Assembly (NCBI GenBank): GCA_050259195.1
Contig: JBLNAE010000279.1
Coordinates: 1 to 5,948, forward strand
Direction of reading: 5' to 3'
DNA length: 5,948 nucleotides
Source of the DNA: PSLL01 sp050259195
GTDB taxonomy: Bacteria > Desulfobacterota_D > UBA1144 > Nemesobacterales > CSP1-2
Both the position numbers and the translations under genes were made by a program. Below the pieces are notes generated by a model, which did no database searches, was not told the DNA's origin, and was given only the letters and a program-made list of their open reading frames with translations. Numbering within the stretch: position 1 is the stretch's first letter; every line of letters begins with the position of its first letter. Below are positions 1 through 5,338 of this stretch, one piece after another.

Positions 1-25
1 AAGAAAATGAAATTGCAAACCGTAA

Positions 26-520
26 CTATTTCTTCATAGCTTCTAAACCAGTAATTACTTGATTAAATGTTGAATGATATTCAGGACTTGATTTTTGCCA
101 AGTCTCTCTTACCCAATCCAAGTAAAGAAGATAGGCATCCACTAAACAATCCCCAAATCCGAGTTTTGTTTCCCCCTCGGCTTCTTGAAAATGTTGTTTG
201 ATCTTCTCTATTTCCGCTTCAAATCCCATAAAAAACTCTCTAGCCTTGTCTCGATACATTTGCTCTTGTTGTAGCACTTGGGAATTTTTAAACAGTTTTA
301 TATAGTCCCAATAAGCACGTCTAGCCTCAAGCATCCTTTTCAGAAATCGCGTCTTTTTTAATCCCTTAGCTTTATTATACCGGTCGCCTAATTTCGCTAA
401 CTCTGACCTAAAATGTTCAGTTATTTCTTCTGGGGTATCCGTGCTATAATGAGATACCTTTAGCTTAAACGAAGTTATTTCAATGTATTCTTCTAACTCT
501 TCCAAACTTTGAATTATCAT
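26..520 (-). CDS. Uncharacterised helix-rich 164-aa protein
   Basis: I do not recognise this protein and assign no function. The start is ATG at 520. An AGGAGAGG ribosome binding site (528-535, read on the minus strand) lies 7 bases upstream, which supports both the start and the reality of the gene. The stop is TAG at 26-28. The protein is charged and appears almost entirely alpha-helical. It is rich in Lys, Glu and aromatic residues, has Glu-rich stretches such as SLEELEEYIE near the N-terminus, and has a basic segment (KAKGLKKTRFLKRM) around residue 55. I see no signal peptide, membrane span, catalytic motif or Cys pair (one Cys, in GDCLVDAY). It is probably a soluble cytoplasmic protein. 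It has AT-rich codon use like the metallopeptidase gene and unlike the GC-rich SDR/SagB block, so it probably belongs to the AT-rich background. About 200 bases of non-coding leader precede it. Downstream context is outside the window. Confidence 0.75.
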   Translation of the reverse strand: MIIQSLEELEEYIEITSFKLKVSHYSTDTPEEITEHFRSELAKLGDRYNKAKGLKKTRFLKRMLEARRAYWDYIKLFKNSQVLQQEQMYRDKAREFFMGFEAEIEKIKQHFQEAEGETKLGFGDCLVDAYLLYLDWVRETWQKSSPEYHSTFNQVITGLEAMKK

Positions 521-750
521 TGTTTATCCTCTCCTGGTTTATAAGATAGTTTACCACTAGCTTGTGCATGGCTCATGGTCAACAACTTGCTTCGCCCTTT
601 AGGCTTCTATCCGTACCGTAAATCACTTATGCTCTACACACATCGTATACTTCGATGCGGAGCCACTTAGCTTGACTTTAAGTAGCTCGATTATTCTACA
701 TAAAGATTAAAAACCTAAATTCAAGTCAAATAGATCATTGAGTCCTCAGT

Positions 751-1177
751 GTCTCCAAATTGTAACCTCCTATAATTCGCCCCTGTCTCCGGTGTCTCCG
801 ACACAGCGTGAGGGGTCAAAGGGCAGCGATTGCTTGCTAGCACCTGAGAGGAGGCTCAAGGCATCGGTTCGTTCCTTTGCTTCTCTGCATCCGTAACCTT
901 GCTTGCTTTGTAAGTAGCGATCTCCATTTATTTTTTGAAGAGAAGACTCCAAGCCTATGCCGCCTATCAGCTGTCACCCTCAAATAGGTTTGAGTGTCTC
1001 TAAGCCCTCAAGCCAGCAGAGACAGGAGGGACAACCGCCCCAGCCACCGTAGAGACAACAAACAGGGAAGATGTCTCCAAATATAGACTTAGTGGAGACA
1101 AAAGAGACGCGCCCGCCGCACGGAGAGACACACCTAATCCCCTTCGGGGATTAAGCCCAAGAAGAGACTATAGAGAC
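751..1177. repeat. Cluster of GTCTC/GAGAC motifs
   Basis: The pentamer GTCTC (or GAGAC) begins at 751, 785, 794, 996, 1019, 1052, 1073, 1095, 1104, 1125, 1164 and 1173. That is 12 copies in 427 bp, where random sequence would give about one. Several copies share a longer core: TGTCTCCAAAT occurs at 750-760 and 1072-1082, and TGTCTCC occurs twice in tandem, 9 bp apart, at 784-799. Both orientations are mixed. Spacing is irregular, so this is neither a CRISPR array nor a simple tandem repeat. Possible explanations are a dispersed REP-like repeat cluster, a protein-binding array, or debris of a mobile repeat. The sequence does not decide between them. Confidence 0.6.
1135..1153. other. Perfect 8-bp hairpin
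   Basis: TAATCCCC (1135-1142) and GGGGATTA (1146-1153) form a perfect stem around the loop TTC. No T-run follows on either strand, so it is not a convincing terminator. It lies inside the GTCTC/GAGAC cluster and may be part of the same repeat-derived structure. Confidence 0.5.
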
Positions 1178-1188
1178 TTAGCCGAAAT

Positions 1189-1206
1189 ATGCCCCGCAGG
1201 GGGCAT
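1189..1206. other. 7-bp GC-rich hairpin, possible weak terminator
   Basis: ATGCCCC (1189-1195) and GGGGCAT (1200-1206) pair around a 4-base loop. Read on the minus strand it lies downstream of the 73-aa membrane-protein gene and is followed by ATATTTC, a poor T-tract. It could stop minus-strand transcription leaving the neighbouring element, but the evidence is weak. Confidence 0.35.
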
Positions 1207-1216
1207 TAATACCAAA

Positions 1217-1230
1217 ACCCAGTAGTGGGT
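1217..1230. other. Short hairpin across the left junction of the element
   Basis: ACCCA (1217-1221) and TGGGT (1226-1230) pair around a 4-base loop. On the minus strand four T's span the end of the stem, giving a weak terminator-like structure just after the stop of the 73-aa gene. It is formed partly by the flanking target sequence and partly by the terminal repeat, so it may be coincidental. Confidence 0.3.
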
Positions 1231-1244
1231 CATTTTAAATTTTT
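1221..1244 (+). repeat. Left terminal inverted repeat
   Basis: This 24-bp left end begins AGTAGTGGGTCATTTT. It mirrors 1694-1717, with 16 perfect matches followed by 6 of 8. On the minus strand its AAAATGACCC supplies the TGA stop (1230-1232) of the 73-aa gene. Confidence 0.75.
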
Positions 1245-1451
1245 CACAAGCCACCACCGTCGCACCGCAACGAGTGACCAGATGGCCTCTACCAATCCAA
1301 ATGGCCAAGCACCTTGAAGGAATCCATAGGCCGAACCTAACGCACACGACCCAGCAAAAGCCAAGATAAACCACGAACTGCGCTTCTCTAAGGCGTAACA
1401 TATCAGCATTGCCGTGACTGCAAACAAGCCAAAAAGCGTAAGTAAATTCAT
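1230..1451 (-). CDS. Small predicted membrane protein, cargo of the 497-bp element
   Basis: This 73-aa protein has two clear hydrophobic segments, about residues 3-21 and 26-44. A third amphipathic, Trp-rich stretch lies at 49-65, followed by a basic end (RRWW, then LVKNLK). The pattern ALE-RSS-WF-LAFA, then YGFLQGAWPFG-VE-IW, resembles a small uncharacterised family that I recall from environmental bacteria. That is memory, not a search, and no function is known to me. Length appears near complete. The start is ATG at 1451 and upstream Shine-Dalgarno pairing is weak, so expression is uncertain. The last codons and the TGA lie in the left terminal repeat, so insertion or recombination may have set its end. 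It is the only gene inside the element. Roles as a passenger, toxin-like peptide or integral membrane accessory are all possible. Confidence 0.6.
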   Translation of the reverse strand: MNLLTLFGLFAVTAMLICYALEKRSSWFILAFAGSCALGSAYGFLQGAWPFGLVEAIWSLVAVRRWWLVKNLK

Positions 1452-1693
1452 TTGAATTTTTAGAGCGACTATTTGAAAAAACGAGATTCTGTTATAAGTA
1501 TTTCATTTCTCATTCATTTTCAAGCTCCCCATATTCTGGGCATGCTTCAACAACTTCTCTGCTGCAAGAAGAGAATAAGAAAATATGAACCTGAGAGCAG
1601 GAACCAAAGGCAAAAAAGGACAAGGAGAAAGAAAATAAAATGCGTTTGAGTTTCTCCTTTTCTGAAAAGTCTCAAACTTTACCTGTTCTAAGT

Positions 1694-1717
1694 AAGAATT
1701 CAAAATGACCCACTACT
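1694..1717 (-). repeat. Right terminal inverted repeat
   Basis: This is the reverse complement of 1221-1244 at 22 of 24 positions and ends in CCCACTACT. It is followed directly by the 8-bp repeat CAAAACTC at 1718-1725. Confidence 0.75.
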
Positions 1718-1733
1718 CAAAACTCTGTATCCG

Positions 1734-1976
1734 TTAGAATAGAACATTCTCATCCAAGCCAAGGGACTCTTCACCACTCTCAAAATCCTCAGCACCTGGA
1801 GTTGATGGGGCTTTCTCTCCAGATGGACCCAGCATCTGCATATTTTGAGCAAATATCTCAGTTGTCCATCTCTTCTTTCCCTCTTTATCGTCCCGTGAGC
1901 GGGTTCTGAGGGTTCCCTCAATATAGACTGCTCTTCCTTTAGAAAGGTATTCACCGCATATTTCTGCCAGCTTTCT
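1734..1976 (-). pseudogene. ssb: C-terminal fragment of single-stranded DNA-binding protein
   Basis: Read on the minus strand, this frame gives 80 residues that match the second half of bacterial SSB. It opens with KLAEICGEYLSKG, continues with the OB-fold strand RAVYIEGTLRTRS and then TTEIFAQNMQMLG. A short disordered linker rich in Ser, Glu and Pro follows, and the protein ends in the acidic tip DENVLF before TAA at 1734-1736. In intact SSB that tip recruits DNA-repair and replication partners, with DDDIPF as the classic form. The first half of the OB fold, about 55 residues, is missing: an in-frame TAG stands at 1977-1979 and nothing SSB-like is visible further upstream on any minus-strand frame. 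There is no start codon or ribosome binding site. This is a 5'-truncated remnant, probably left by a deletion or insertion with its breakpoint near 1976. A long open frame at 1700-1954 on the same strand is an out-of-frame reading of it. Confidence 0.8.
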
Positions 1977-2113
1977 CTAAGTGGAACGTTAGAAGGAATA
2001 ATTAGGACTATGGAACTTTTTACAAATGATATAAAACCAGCTCTTAAGTTCTAAATAAGCTTTTAAGTGGAAAAGGTCAACACCAAGAAAGCCTGCCAAA
2101 AATGTGAAAGACT

Positions 2114-2141
2114 TTCGCAAAATCTATATTCCTCCTATATT
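2114..2141 (+). promoter_or_regulatory. Possible promoter with in-phase direct repeat before the metallopeptidase
   Basis: TTCGCA (2114-2119, 4 of 6 to the -35 consensus) is followed after 16 bp by TATATT (2136-2141). The -10 lies in the second copy of CTATATTC, which occurs at 2124-2131 and 2135-2142, exactly 11 bp or one helical turn apart. The repeat could be an operator half-site pair or chance in AT-rich DNA. Confidence 0.35.
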
Positions 2142-2179
2142 CAATATGAATGTTACCCTAGGAGTATAGGTTAAAAGCA

Positions 2180-2551
2180 TTGGATACAGAAAAATTTGAG
2201 GGACTTGTAGAAAAAGCATATGAAAAAATTCCGGAAAAGTTCAAGCAAAAGATGGAAAATGTCGAAATTATCGTTGAAGACTTTCCGACCCCAGAGGATT
2301 TAGAGCAGCCGAGAATCAGGGGTGGGAGCTTACTTCTCGGACTCTATAGAGGAACTCCGCTCCCGAAAAGGAGCATATGGCAGGTTGCACGACTTCCTGA
2401 CAGAATTGTTCTTTTTCAGAATAATATTGAAAGAATGTGCAGAAGTGAAAAAGAAGTCGAACAGAAGGTATACGAAGTTCTTCTGCACGAGGTAGGGCAC
2501 TATTTTGGGCTCTCCGACAAAGAGATTTATGAGCTTGTGGGTTCGGATTAA
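2180..2551 (+). CDS. Zincin-like metallopeptidase family protein (PF06262 type)
   Basis: This is a 123-aa protein of the minimal zincin family (Zincin_1), predicted cytoplasmic, with no signal peptide. The catalytic motif is HEVGHYFGLSD at residues 103-113. His103 and His107 are the expected zinc ligands, Glu104 the general base and Asp113 the expected third ligand, in the form HExxHxxGxxD. The N-terminal part (FEGLVEKAYEKIPEKFKQ, then NVEIIVEDFP around residues 27-36) and the middle GLYRGTPL...DRIVLFQNNIE fit the family fold and its usual length of about 115-130 residues. The start is TTG at 2180. The next Met (near residue 26) would remove the conserved first helix. Candidate ribosome binding sequences are AGG at 2168-2170 and AGGAG at 2160-2164, the latter rather distant. 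The physiological substrate of this family is not established. It is AT-rich like the background and lies convergent to the SagB gene, with no operon partner in the window. Confidence 0.88.
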   Translation: MDTEKFEGLVEKAYEKIPEKFKQKMENVEIIVEDFPTPEDLEQPRIRGGSLLLGLYRGTPLPKRSIWQVARLPDRIVLFQNNIERMCRSEKEVEQKVYEVLLHEVGHYFGLSDKEIYELVGSD

Positions 2552-2588
2552 AACTTTAGAAAACAACCATACGTTATATGTGTGGCAA

Positions 2589-2604
2589 GTTAATGAGTTG
2601 GTTA
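2589..2604. repeat. Left copy of imperfect inverted repeat bounding the GC-rich block
   Basis: GTTAATGAGTTGGTTA lies between the metallopeptidase and the SagB stop. Its reverse complement aligns with TAACCCATTCACTTAAC at 5249-5265 with one gap and two mismatches. The pair sits where the AT-rich flank gives way to the GC-rich operon. The match is short and could be chance. Confidence 0.35.
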
Positions 2605-2610
2605 AAAACC

Positions 2611-4140
2611 TTACCTCACCTTTCTCCTCACGGATTTGCCGAGGGCAACGAGGAACATAACGCTCTTTCCCTTTGCGTGGGGGGGAAAAAACTCTGTTAC
2701 GTCGTCGTCGTAGAAGGTAAGTCCGCTTGCGCCAAGTCTTTGTCCGTAGGCTGATAGGTAGAGCTTCCCACCGATGATACCGGCTTCAAGCTGGGCCGCG
2801 CGATAGCCCCGGTTACCGAACCGCTCCAGAATGGGTTTCAAGTCTGCTAGAACAAAGACGTTTACGCTGGCGTCGGCGGGAATTTCCTGTCCGAGGCCAA
2901 GGTAGCCCGCTTCATCCCGAAAGTCGTCCTCCTTAAGCAATTCGAGCAACTCTTCGTCCCGCCGAAGCACATAGGCACCAGCTGGCAGACCGTCCACGGC
3001 ATTCACAATAAGGTAAAGGTCGTTAAGAGTCGCACCGACTGGGTCCAAGAAATCCGCCGGAATCCCCTGCGTCGCTCGGTAAATCATAGTAGAGAATTGC
3101 CTGAAGTTGATAGATTCACGGGTAAACTGGCGAGTCGAGCCCCGCCGCAAGATCACCCTTTCAATCGGCTCTTGAGGTAACTCGTCATTGCCGCAGGGCT
3201 CCAGTGGGAAGAGCCGACCCGAAGACTCAGGGAATACAGCTGTTGGCGTCAGGCTGCGCCAGCCCATCACCTCCTCTTCGTTTATAAGCGACGAGGCTAA
3301 ATGCATAGTCCCAATGGCCGGATAGTCTACTTCCTTGCTGGACAGCGGAACAGTTTCAAGGTTGAGCGGCTCGATTGCGGGTGGTGGTCCGGCCGACAAG
3401 TCTGAGGCGCACCCCAGCGACACCAAGCTAAGTGCCACCTCACGGTTGGAATTAAGTTCGAGCAGTTGGTTAACTATGGCGTCCACAAAACCAATGACCA
3501 CTCGCGCGGGAATTTCATGTGCGGCCGCTACTGCCAGAAGGTTGGCGAGAATAGTGCCGTTGTCCCAGTAGGAGTGCCGGTAGGCCCGAGCCTGGTATTT
3601 CCAGGCATTGCGCCAGTAAGTATCTGTACAAATGATGATAGCCGGCGCGCTGGCGATTGAAGATTCTCCGCCGCTTGCAGCCACAAGCAAACCTCGGTAA
3701 TCTCCTTTGCGCAACCTCCGCAGCGCAAAGTCGTGTACTCCGAAATGATACACACCTGCCTCAAGGTCTTGGAGGTCGCCGCACACAAGGTAGAGGTCAA
3801 TATGATAGAGCGCCCCAGTACAGGCTGCCGCGCGAAAGAAAATCTCCCCACCCGGGTAGGACATGCTTTTAGTGATGCCGGCGGAGAAGTAGAACATTTG
3901 TGCTAGGGTTTCTAAGTCTGGTATAGAGTCGCCGTCGGTGTGGACATCCCTCGCCGATATGGCAGAGAACGCCGACACCCCCGATGGCGAAGTGTCGTGT
4001 GGCAGAGGAATAGGTTCGAGGGTGGAATATATTTTGAAAGGAAGCGGTTCGTTTGCCCAGTCTAAATAGTGAGGGCCCATATAGGGGTGTTTAGTTTTGT
4101 TGTGATACTCCCAAGTTGCCTCAAGGTCGCAGTTTTTCAC
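2611..4140 (-). CDS. SagB/ThcOx-type dehydrogenase with tandem nitroreductase folds
   Basis: This 509-aa protein belongs to the SagB-type dehydrogenase group of the nitroreductase superfamily, whose known members use FMN. The best-known relatives oxidise azolines to azoles in thiazole/oxazole-modified peptides, but many stand-alone members have no known substrate. The N-terminal signature is YHNKTKH (12-18), then HYLDWANEPLPFKIY (24-38). The first nitroreductase half spans about 58-245 (YPGG 95-98, AYRHSYWDNGTILANLL 186-202). The second spans about 325-505, with RRGSTRQF (332-339), NRGYRAAQLEAGIIGGKLYL (443-462) and LGASGLTFYDDDVTEFF (469-485). It is full length, soluble and lacks a signal peptide. 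The start is GTG at 4140, fixed by GGAGGAG (4146-4152) 5 bases upstream. It lies 55 bp downstream of the SDR gene on the same strand, so co-transcription is likely. There is no YcaO or precursor peptide in the window, so azole synthesis is not supported. High GC suggests transfer. Confidence 0.9.
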   Translation of the reverse strand: MKNCDLEATWEYHNKTKHPYMGPHYLDWANEPLPFKIYSTLEPIPLPHDTSPSGVSAFSAISARDVHTDGDSIPDLETLAQMFYFSAGITKSMSYPGGEIFFRAAACTGALYHIDLYLVCGDLQDLEAGVYHFGVHDFALRRLRKGDYRGLLVAASGGESSIASAPAIIICTDTYWRNAWKYQARAYRHSYWDNGTILANLLAVAAAHEIPARVVIGFVDAIVNQLLELNSNREVALSLVSLGCASDLSAGPPPAIEPLNLETVPLSSKEVDYPAIGTMHLASSLINEEEVMGWRSLTPTAVFPESSGRLFPLEPCGNDELPQEPIERVILRRGSTRQFTRESINFRQFSTMIYRATQGIPADFLDPVGATLNDLYLIVNAVDGLPAGAYVLRRDEELLELLKEDDFRDEAGYLGLGQEIPADASVNVFVLADLKPILERFGNRGYRAAQLEAGIIGGKLYLSAYGQRLGASGLTFYDDDVTEFFPPHAKGKSVMFLVALGKSVRRKVR

Positions 4141-4145
4141 TGGTT

Positions 4146-4152
4146 CTCCTCC
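4146..4152 (-). promoter_or_regulatory. Ribosome binding site fixing the GTG start of the SagB-type gene
   Basis: GGAGGAG on the minus strand is 5 bases before GTG at 4140. It decides for GTG over any downstream ATG and keeps the conserved N-terminal segment. Confidence 0.8.
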
Positions 4153-4195
4153 GAGTAGAGAGTACCACGATTCTTTGACTTCGTGAATTTTTGCT

Positions 4196-5153
4196 TCATT
4201 CCGTCCTGTTCTTTCCTCTAAGAAACCCCTCCGATTTCCAGGCCACGGAAATTTGATCGAGCCCCTCTTTAAAACTCGGAAAGCGAGGGGCCCAACCGAA
4301 TTCGCGACGGAATCGGGCGTTTGTTGTGCGAATTGATGATGTCAAAAAGTTTACTAGGTATTTTCCAGCCACAAGACGTGCAAGCCAAACCGGTACCCGG
4401 CGTGGTGAAGGGGCTCCGAGCCGTTCAACAAACCCAGTGAGGAACTCAGCCATGGTCACAGGATGGTCGTCCACTACGTGCCAGAGTCCGATTCGGTTTG
4501 CTTCGGCTACAGTTACAAATGCGCTCGCCGCGTCGTCTATGTGGAGAAGTACCTTCATCGCATCCCCCCCTGCCGATAATAGGCATCCTTCGTCGGAATA
4601 GCTCTTCACCCATGATCCTTGTGTAGGATGAATCAGCACTATAGAACCAACCACAACGCAGTACCGATACGTTAAAACCAAAACGTTTGCCTGCCTCATG
4701 GGCGATTGCTTCCCCTTCAAGAGCGGAAAGTGTAACGGAGTTGGGATATGTCGGGGAACCTTCGTCGAAGGCCGAACCATCAGGTGGCTGGGCGACCCAG
4801 ACAATGCTTTGCTGCAGATAAAGCTGTGCTCCAATCTTTGCTGCACAGACAGTGAGGGCACGGGTGCCTTCGCGGCGGATTCGGTTATTCATCTCAAAAT
4901 CGGATGGAATGAGTCGGCGCTTATTGGGAATCGAAGTCGCTGCATGTATGACCACATTGGCTCCTTCCGCAGCACGGGCAAGTGCGTCAGCATCAAAAAG
5001 ATCACTAATGCGGCTCTCACCCCCTAGAGACTTCACTAGCTGCTCGCCTTGCGGGGTGCGCACCAGACCAACCACTGAATGACCGCGAGTAAGAAACTGT
5101 TGGATAAGACGACGACCGAGAACCCCTGTGGCACCTGCAATAAAGATTTTCAT
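4196..5153 (-). pseudogene. NAD-dependent epimerase/dehydratase (extended SDR), frameshifted
   Basis: This is a Rossmann-fold sugar-epimerase-like protein of the extended/atypical SDR group. The nucleotide-binding motif GATGVLG is at residues 7-13, followed by a conserved D-F-DADAL segment (51-58) and ANVVIHAAT (65-73). Two frames are needed: 5153 to about 4570, then another to the TGA at 4196-4198. The switch falls in seven consecutive G's (minus strand; C's at 4564-4570). Removing one G restores GRGDAMKVLLHIDDAASAFV, the pattern expected for this family, and an uninterrupted 318-aa protein of normal length. As written, translation ends at 4446 after an unrelated tail. A homopolymer sequencing error, a true recent mutation or slippage are all possible. 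The usual YxxxK catalytic pair is not seen: the equivalent region (about 136-155) reads YPNSVTLSALEGEAI. The start ATG at 5153 is preferred over in-frame ATGs at 5171 and 5231 because AAGGGA precedes it. It is the first gene of the operon with SagB. Confidence 0.85.
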
Positions 5154-5205
5154 ATTTTCCCTTGGTTCCATTTGATGCTTCTCTGCAAGTTCGTCTAGCA
5201 GTTCA

Positions 5206-5234
5206 TATCCGAAATTTGTTCGGATAAACATCCG
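5206..5234 (-). promoter_or_regulatory. Mutually exclusive hairpins in the operon leader
   Basis: TATCCGAA (5206-5213) pairs perfectly with TTCGGATA (5219-5226), an 8-bp stem with a 5-base loop. CGGAT within it (5221-5225) can instead pair with ATCCG (5230-5234) around a 4-base loop. Only one can form at a time. The segment lies in the transcribed leader, about 50-80 bases upstream of the SDR start, if the promoter at 5266 is real. No T-tract follows, so a terminator is not evident. Confidence 0.35.
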
Positions 5235-5248
5235 CAGCTAACGTTCAA

Positions 5249-5265
5249 TAACCCATTCACTTAAC
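5249..5265. repeat. Right copy of imperfect inverted repeat bounding the GC-rich block
   Basis: TAACCCATTCACTTAAC mirrors 2589-2604, with the same caveat of short length. It lies just inside the likely -10 of the minus-strand operon and at the point where GC content falls. Confidence 0.35.
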
Positions 5266-5271
5266 ATTATA
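5266..5271 (-). promoter_or_regulatory. Possible -10 box of the SDR-SagB operon
   Basis: TATAAT on the minus strand is a perfect -10 hexamer. The -35 position 17 bases upstream reads CTTTCA, a poor match. Transcription would begin near 5259 and give a leader of about 105 bases containing the alternative hairpins. It is the best promoter candidate for the operon, but weak at -35. Confidence 0.35.
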
Positions 5272-5287
5272 TTTAGGGGGAAATAAA

Positions 5288-5338
5288 ATGAAAGCTTATA
5301 AAATGGAGTTCTTAGGAATTGGTTTGAAGAATGTTTAG
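5288..5338 (+). CDS. Possible 16-aa peptide with good ribosome binding site
   Basis: ATG at 5288 is preceded by AGGGGG (5275-5280) with a 7-base spacing, a strong initiation signal. The frame closes after 16 residues (MKAYKMEFLGIGLKNV) with TAG. The sequence resembles nothing I know. It may be a leader peptide, the start of a gene destroyed by decay, or chance. Reading on in other frames from about 5310 gives another open stretch broken by stops (for example LKDGSLNKTYTKPFQLVVKR), consistent with, but not proving, a degenerate gene. Confidence 0.2.
   Translation: MKAYKMEFLGIGLKNV

Larger units (their letters stand above)
521..1212. other. Gene-poor stretch with a GTCTC/GAGAC cluster
   Basis: I find no convincing gene here. 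Positions 521-720 are the AT-rich leader of the minus-strand 164-aa gene. They contain a small hairpin (CATCG at 641-645, CGATG at 653-657) but no riboswitch consensus that I recognise. From about 750 to 1180 the composition changes: GTCTC or its complement GAGAC recurs many times, and short GC-rich hairpins follow at the right end. A minus-strand open frame at 770-952 starts only with TTG, has no ribosome binding site and resembles no family I know, so I leave it out. The stretch looks like decayed or repeat-derived DNA. Confidence 0.6.
1213..1725. mobile_element. 497-bp inverted-repeat element with 8-bp target duplication
   Basis: AGTAGTGGGTCATTTT at 1221-1236 recurs as its exact reverse complement at 1702-1717. 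With the next 8 bases included (1221-1244 against 1694-1717) 22 of 24 positions match. Immediately outside are CAAAACCC (1213-1220) and CAAAACTC (1718-1725), near-identical 8-bp direct repeats that fit a target-site duplication with one later substitution. The element proper is therefore 1221-1717, too short to carry a transposase. It is best read as a non-autonomous (MITE-like) element carrying one small gene, mobilised by a related transposase elsewhere. An 8-bp duplication occurs in several IS families, so I do not assign one. It landed 8 bp beyond the stop codon of the ssb remnant. Confidence 0.7.

Noticed and set aside
770..952. Minus-strand open frame of 60 codons
   Set aside because: It has only a TTG start, no ribosome binding site, no family resemblance, and lies within the repeat-rich stretch.
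751..1177. CRISPR array
   Set aside because: The repeated unit is only 5-11 bp, occurs in both orientations and is irregularly spaced.
1503..1703. Minus-strand open frame of 66 codons inside the 497-bp element
   Set aside because: It begins with TTG at the terminal repeat, has no ribosome binding site, and its translation looks like random AT-rich sequence.
1700..1954. Minus-strand open frame of 84 codons
   Set aside because: It is the wrong frame of the ssb remnant, which reads clearly in the neighbouring frame.
2567..2585. Terminator between the convergent metallopeptidase and SagB genes
   Set aside because: CCATAC and GTGTGG pair only with a wobble, and no T-run follows on either strand.
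3335..3872. Several open frames on both strands within the SagB-type gene
   Set aside because: They overlap the well-supported 509-aa gene and show no protein-family features. They arise from its GC-rich codons.
4564..4570. Programmed frameshift as the normal way to make the SDR
   Set aside because: No stimulatory hairpin or conserved slippery arrangement is evident, and this protein family does not normally need frameshifting. Error or mutation is simpler.
4698..5082. Plus-strand open frames opposite the SDR gene
   Set aside because: These are antisense shadows of the SDR coding sequence, which has a clear Rossmann motif.
5236..5265. Integron attC-like sequence (AGCTAAC, AACGTT, CTTAAC)
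   Set aside because: The boxes do not fit the RYYYAAC and GTTRRRY pattern with paired arms, no counterpart lies at the SagB end, and there is no integrase.
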